From positions 28,403 through 92,402 of the forward strand of contig CAJULF010000003.1 of assembly GCA_910587135.1 (NCBI GenBank): a stretch of 64,000 nucleotides of DNA, read 5' to 3'. Both the position numbers and the translations under genes were made by a program. The stretch comes from an uncultured Oscillospiraceae bacterium (GTDB lineage Bacteria; Bacillota; Clostridia; Oscillospirales; Ruminococcaceae). The notes beneath the pieces are model-generated. The model saw nothing but the letters and a program-made list of their open reading frames with translations. It had not been told where the DNA came from and ran no database searches. This document shows, in pieces, positions 61,654-64,000 of this stretch (the first letter of the stretch is position 1; each line of letters starts with the position of its first letter).

Positions 61654-61708
61654 GAATTTCCCGCACGGCAAAAACCTGCTTTGCAAGCCGTTGCTGTGCG
61701 GGAAATTC
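61654..61708 (-). terminator. Strong terminator of the germination operon
   Basis: GAATTTCCCGCAC (61654-61666) pairs perfectly with GTGCGGGAAATTC (61696-61708). On the minus strand it is followed by TTTTG. It insulates the LRR operon from the ger genes upstream. Confidence 0.75.
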
Positions 61709-61740
61709 TATCAAATAATCCGCTCCGAGTCAACATATCT

Positions 61741-62676
61741 TCACATTACACTCATAGCGCCCCTTACCAGCTCGGTAAGCGCGGCAAGCGCGCAATCGCA
61801 CAGCTCATCGGAAAGCGCCGCGCCGTTTCTTTCGCGAAAACGCGCCGATATCTTCACCATATCCTTTTTTTCCGGCATAAGCTCCACCTTTATGCAGTAT
61901 GCCTCACAGGTGTATTCATTATAATTGTCGCCGTCCACCGTAAAATTCAGCATGATTTTATCTGTAAGTCCCGATAGAAGCATAAGACCCGTTGTCATTT
62001 TACTGTCAAACGGCGCTGACAACCTGCCGTCTATCATATAGCATGAGCCGCTCAATACCGCCGTTTTCCCGTCCTCGTCGTCGGTCATTCCGTATCCGTT
62101 TTCCGTTTCCTCAAATGCGGGAATAAGAGTTGCACTGCCGCCCGCGGTATCCGCCAGAACGTCCAGCAAGACCGCCTTTGGATACGCTCCCGAATCATAT
62201 GCGTATTCTATCATGGACAGCGGCTTTTCCGCGGCGGTTATTCCTTCTTTAAAATGCAAATCGGTAAGAAGCTCCGCGTCCTCCGAAAAGCATACGGGCA
62301 TATTCAGACTGCATCTCATATCGTAATACAGCGTATTGAGCGCGGGCAGCGCGCTTATATCAGCAAATCCCCCGCCTAAAATAAGCAGCTTTGTTTCGCT
62401 CATATATATCTCCTTGCCGTCTATCAGGGAAATATTGTCGATAGCCTCCGCAAGAGTCCTCCCGCTGCCGCTTACCTTTATGACATTATCCTGCGAAGCG
62501 TCGATCGTATCGCCGCCTCCCCCTCCGCTGCTGAAAAGCAGAGCGCTCACACGGTATTCCCCACGGTCGAAATCTATCGCCGCCGCCTGTATTATCGCAC
62601 GGTCTCCCAGCTCCGTGTTGTCGGAGCAGCCTGTCAGAAGCAGCATAGCAGCTATTATCGGTATTATTTTCTTCAT
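61741..62676 (-). CDS. Ger(x)C-family germination lipoprotein
   Basis: The 311-residue protein has a lipoprotein signal (MLLLTGC, Cys near residue 17) and the family opening DNTELGDRAIIQAAAIDFDRGEYRVS, then ASQDNVIKVSGSGRTLAEAIDNIS and GKEIYMSETKLLILG. GerC lipoproteins are part of nutrient receptors in the spore inner membrane. The start at 62676 has AAAGGAA upstream. The C-terminal domain is shorter than usual. It lies 59 bp after the gerAB-like gene; the GerA-type subunit, if present, is outside the window. Confidence 0.82.
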   Translation of the reverse strand: MKKIIPIIAAMLLLTGCSDNTELGDRAIIQAAAIDFDRGEYRVSALLFSSGGGGGDTIDASQDNVIKVSGSGRTLAEAIDNISLIDGKEIYMSETKLLILGGGFADISALPALNTLYYDMRCSLNMPVCFSEDAELLTDLHFKEGITAAEKPLSMIEYAYDSGAYPKAVLLDVLADTAGGSATLIPAFEETENGYGMTDDEDGKTAVLSGSCYMIDGRLSAPFDSKMTTGLMLLSGLTDKIMLNFTVDGDNYNEYTCEAYCIKVELMPEKKDMVKISARFRERNGAALSDELCDCALAALTELVRGAMSVM

Positions 62677-62735
62677 CTTATTCGTTCCTTTCGTGCTTTG
62701 CCCGGCATACTCCCGACTGCACACAAAGCATCAGA

Positions 62736-63704
62736 CTACTCGGCGGTGGCGCTCCCCTGCTCTTTTGCGTTATCCGAAGCGGAAGCGGTCTTTCCGCGCA
62801 CTTCTCCTACCAACTGAGATATTACGCTCCACGCCGCAAACAGCATCAGTCCGGTTCTGAAAGCCGCGCACAGCGTCCACAGCGCAGCGCCGCCTCCGTC
62901 AAGCCTTTTCAGCAGCGCAATATCCGAAAGCGAAGCGGCGGCAAAAAAGGGGTACTCCGTCATTCCGTAAAACTCCCTTAATGTCAGGCAATAGAACGCG
63001 CAGAGCAGCACTCCCGCCAGCGTGGAAAACAGCGCGAAAAACAGCGATGCTCCGCAGGCGTTTAGCCTTCTTTTTTCCTTTTTGGATGCAACAAAGGGCA
63101 GCAGCGCTGCGAAAATCAGATAATCTCCGCCCCTTAAGAGCCGTTCTATAATATCGTCTATCAGCCCGCCGTATTGTGATTGGGAAAAATCCATTGCCTC
63201 AAATTTCATGTAAGGGATATCCGCCAGCATGACCGCCGCGGTGATTATTGCCGCCGCTACAAGGAACAGCGTTCCCGAGCGCGCAAGAGCTTCCGCTCCC
63301 ATTACTGCCGCGTAGACCGCGAACCCTGCCACGATAAGTGTCAGCACCACGGGCGAACCCTTGGGAAGCAGGCAGCGCTGTGCGAATACCGCCGTATGAA
63401 ACAAAGATTTTACTACCGCGCCCGCCAGCAGCAAAAAGGCTATCCCCGCTGAAGCCCACCCTATAAATTTGTTTTTTCGATAAGCCGCACGGTAAAAGTT
63501 ATTGCCCTTTGCGGAATATATTATCAGCGGCAGTGCCAGCAAAAAGCGTATCACCTCCGCGATGACCAGCGCCAGCAGCGTTTCGCCGCCGTATCCCGTT
63601 CCGCTCAGCGGAAAGGCTATCTCCGCGGAAAGCCGCGACAGCATCAGCATACAGAAAAGCTGCGCGGCGCTTATCTGCGGCGGTTTTCTTTCGGTATTCG
63701 TCAT
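62736..63704 (-). CDS. GerAB-family spore germination permease-like protein
   Basis: The 322-residue membrane protein has about nine to ten helices and the GerAB/ArcD family features: ISAAQLFCMLMLSRL at the start, the segment SLFHTAVFAQRCLLPKGSP, and the late RLLRGGDYLIFAALLPFV. Canonical GerAB is about 360-370 residues, so this one is somewhat short at the C-terminus, which ends in an acidic hydrophilic tail. GerAB subunits bind germinants such as amino acids. AAGGAGAA precedes the ATG. Confidence 0.82.
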   Translation of the reverse strand: MTNTERKPPQISAAQLFCMLMLSRLSAEIAFPLSGTGYGGETLLALVIAEVIRFLLALPLIIYSAKGNNFYRAAYRKNKFIGWASAGIAFLLLAGAVVKSLFHTAVFAQRCLLPKGSPVVLTLIVAGFAVYAAVMGAEALARSGTLFLVAAAIITAAVMLADIPYMKFEAMDFSQSQYGGLIDDIIERLLRGGDYLIFAALLPFVASKKEKRRLNACGASLFFALFSTLAGVLLCAFYCLTLREFYGMTEYPFFAAASLSDIALLKRLDGGGAALWTLCAAFRTGLMLFAAWSVISQLVGEVRGKTASASDNAKEQGSATAE

Positions 63705-63737
63705 AAGTTCTCCTTATTTAGATTTGAATTTTCACCC

Positions 63738-63909
63738 TGTATATAAAGGTTGACCTGAATGGGATTATTTAAAAAATTTCAAAATTTCCGCACGACATAC
63801 TCCGCTGCACTTCGTTTCGCTTCGCATGCCCTGCGAAAACCGCGCTGCATTTGCCATTCGGCAAATGCGCGACTTTTTGAAATTTATGCGCCGACATTGC
63901 GTAGCATTT
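63738..63909 (+). repeat. Family A intergenic repeat, copy 3 (first of a tandem pair)
   Basis: It has the full layout: TATATAAAGGTTGACC, AAATTTCAAAATTTCCGCA, the CTTCG-rich loop, hairpin GCATTTGCC/GGCAAATGC and TTTTTGAAATTT. It occupies the region upstream of the gerAB-like gene. Confidence 0.75.
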
Positions 63910-63912
63910 AAG

Positions 63913-64000
63913 CTTATATAAAGGTTGCCCTAAAGCGGATTATTAAAAAAATTTCAAAATTTCCGCACGACATACTCCGCTGCACTTCGTTTCGCTTCGC
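63913..64000 (+). repeat. Family A intergenic repeat, copy 4 (cut by the window edge)
   Basis: It repeats the preceding copy with a 175-bp period. About 50 bp from AAATTTCAAAATTTCC to the last base are identical to 63774-63825, pointing to a recent tandem duplication or a preferred insertion site. Confidence 0.7.

Overview
The window looks like chromosome from a Gram-positive clostridium of the Oscillospiraceae/Ruminococcaceae kind. The evidence is AddA/AddB instead of RecBCD, Ger-type spore-germination proteins, a Bce-type two-component system, many sigma-A promoters of the TTGACA-N17-TATAAT type, purine-rich ribosome binding sites, ATGA stop/start overlaps, and BspA-type leucine-rich repeat proteins. 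The genus is inference. I found no rRNA, tRNA, CRISPR array, intact transposase or prophage.

Left part (1-12.5 kb). A cut-off gene end is followed by a macro-domain/HTH protein, a small unknown protein and a VWA protein, which may form one functional group. Next come a MITE-like element with its own strong promoter in front of an HEXXH protein, an unknown gene, a DHH phosphoesterase, an SCP2-like protein and a U32-like protein. A Bce-type response regulator/sensor pair follows without its usual ABC transporter. The 800 bp after it are a graveyard: a methyltransferase pseudogene, a second decayed copy of the kinase tail and promoter, and a repeat element. An AraC/GyrI-like regulator and an ECF sigma/anti-sigma pair close the region.

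Middle part (12.5-46 kb). A MarR-controlled heterodimeric ABC exporter is followed by a secreted CAP protein with three phased operator-like repeats at its promoter. Then come an XRE-AbrB regulator with a drug-type ABC transporter, a SatA/Sat4-like acetyltransferase, a HisRS-like protein, a sugar kinase and a HAD phosphatase fused to a probable PD-(D/E)XK-like domain. The addB-addA repair operon carries a secreted beta-propeller-like gene coupled to addA. After it come an aldose epimerase-like protein, VanW, an SGNH lipoprotein, a MerR-TipAS regulator and an XRE-controlled ABC exporter pair.

Right part (46-61.5 kb) is the most striking. One minus-strand operon starts with a VWA protein carrying a degenerate DUF2201 metallopeptidase-like domain. 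It continues with seven cytoplasmic paralogues built from an ankyrin-like helical N-terminus, a nearly invariant hinge and 3-8 LRR_5 repeats, and ends with a MoxR-type AAA+ ATPase. MoxR-VWA pairs are known ATP-driven remodelling machines. I know of no described system in which such a pair encloses a tandem array of ankyrin/LRR proteins. The array looks like a diversifying set of sensors or clients. The window ends with gerC-like and gerAB-like genes and two tandem intergenic repeats.

Two families of structured intergenic repeats (A: five copies; B: three copies, two of them inside the LRR operon and followed by 40-bp tandem repeats) are scattered through the window and show compensatory changes in their stems.
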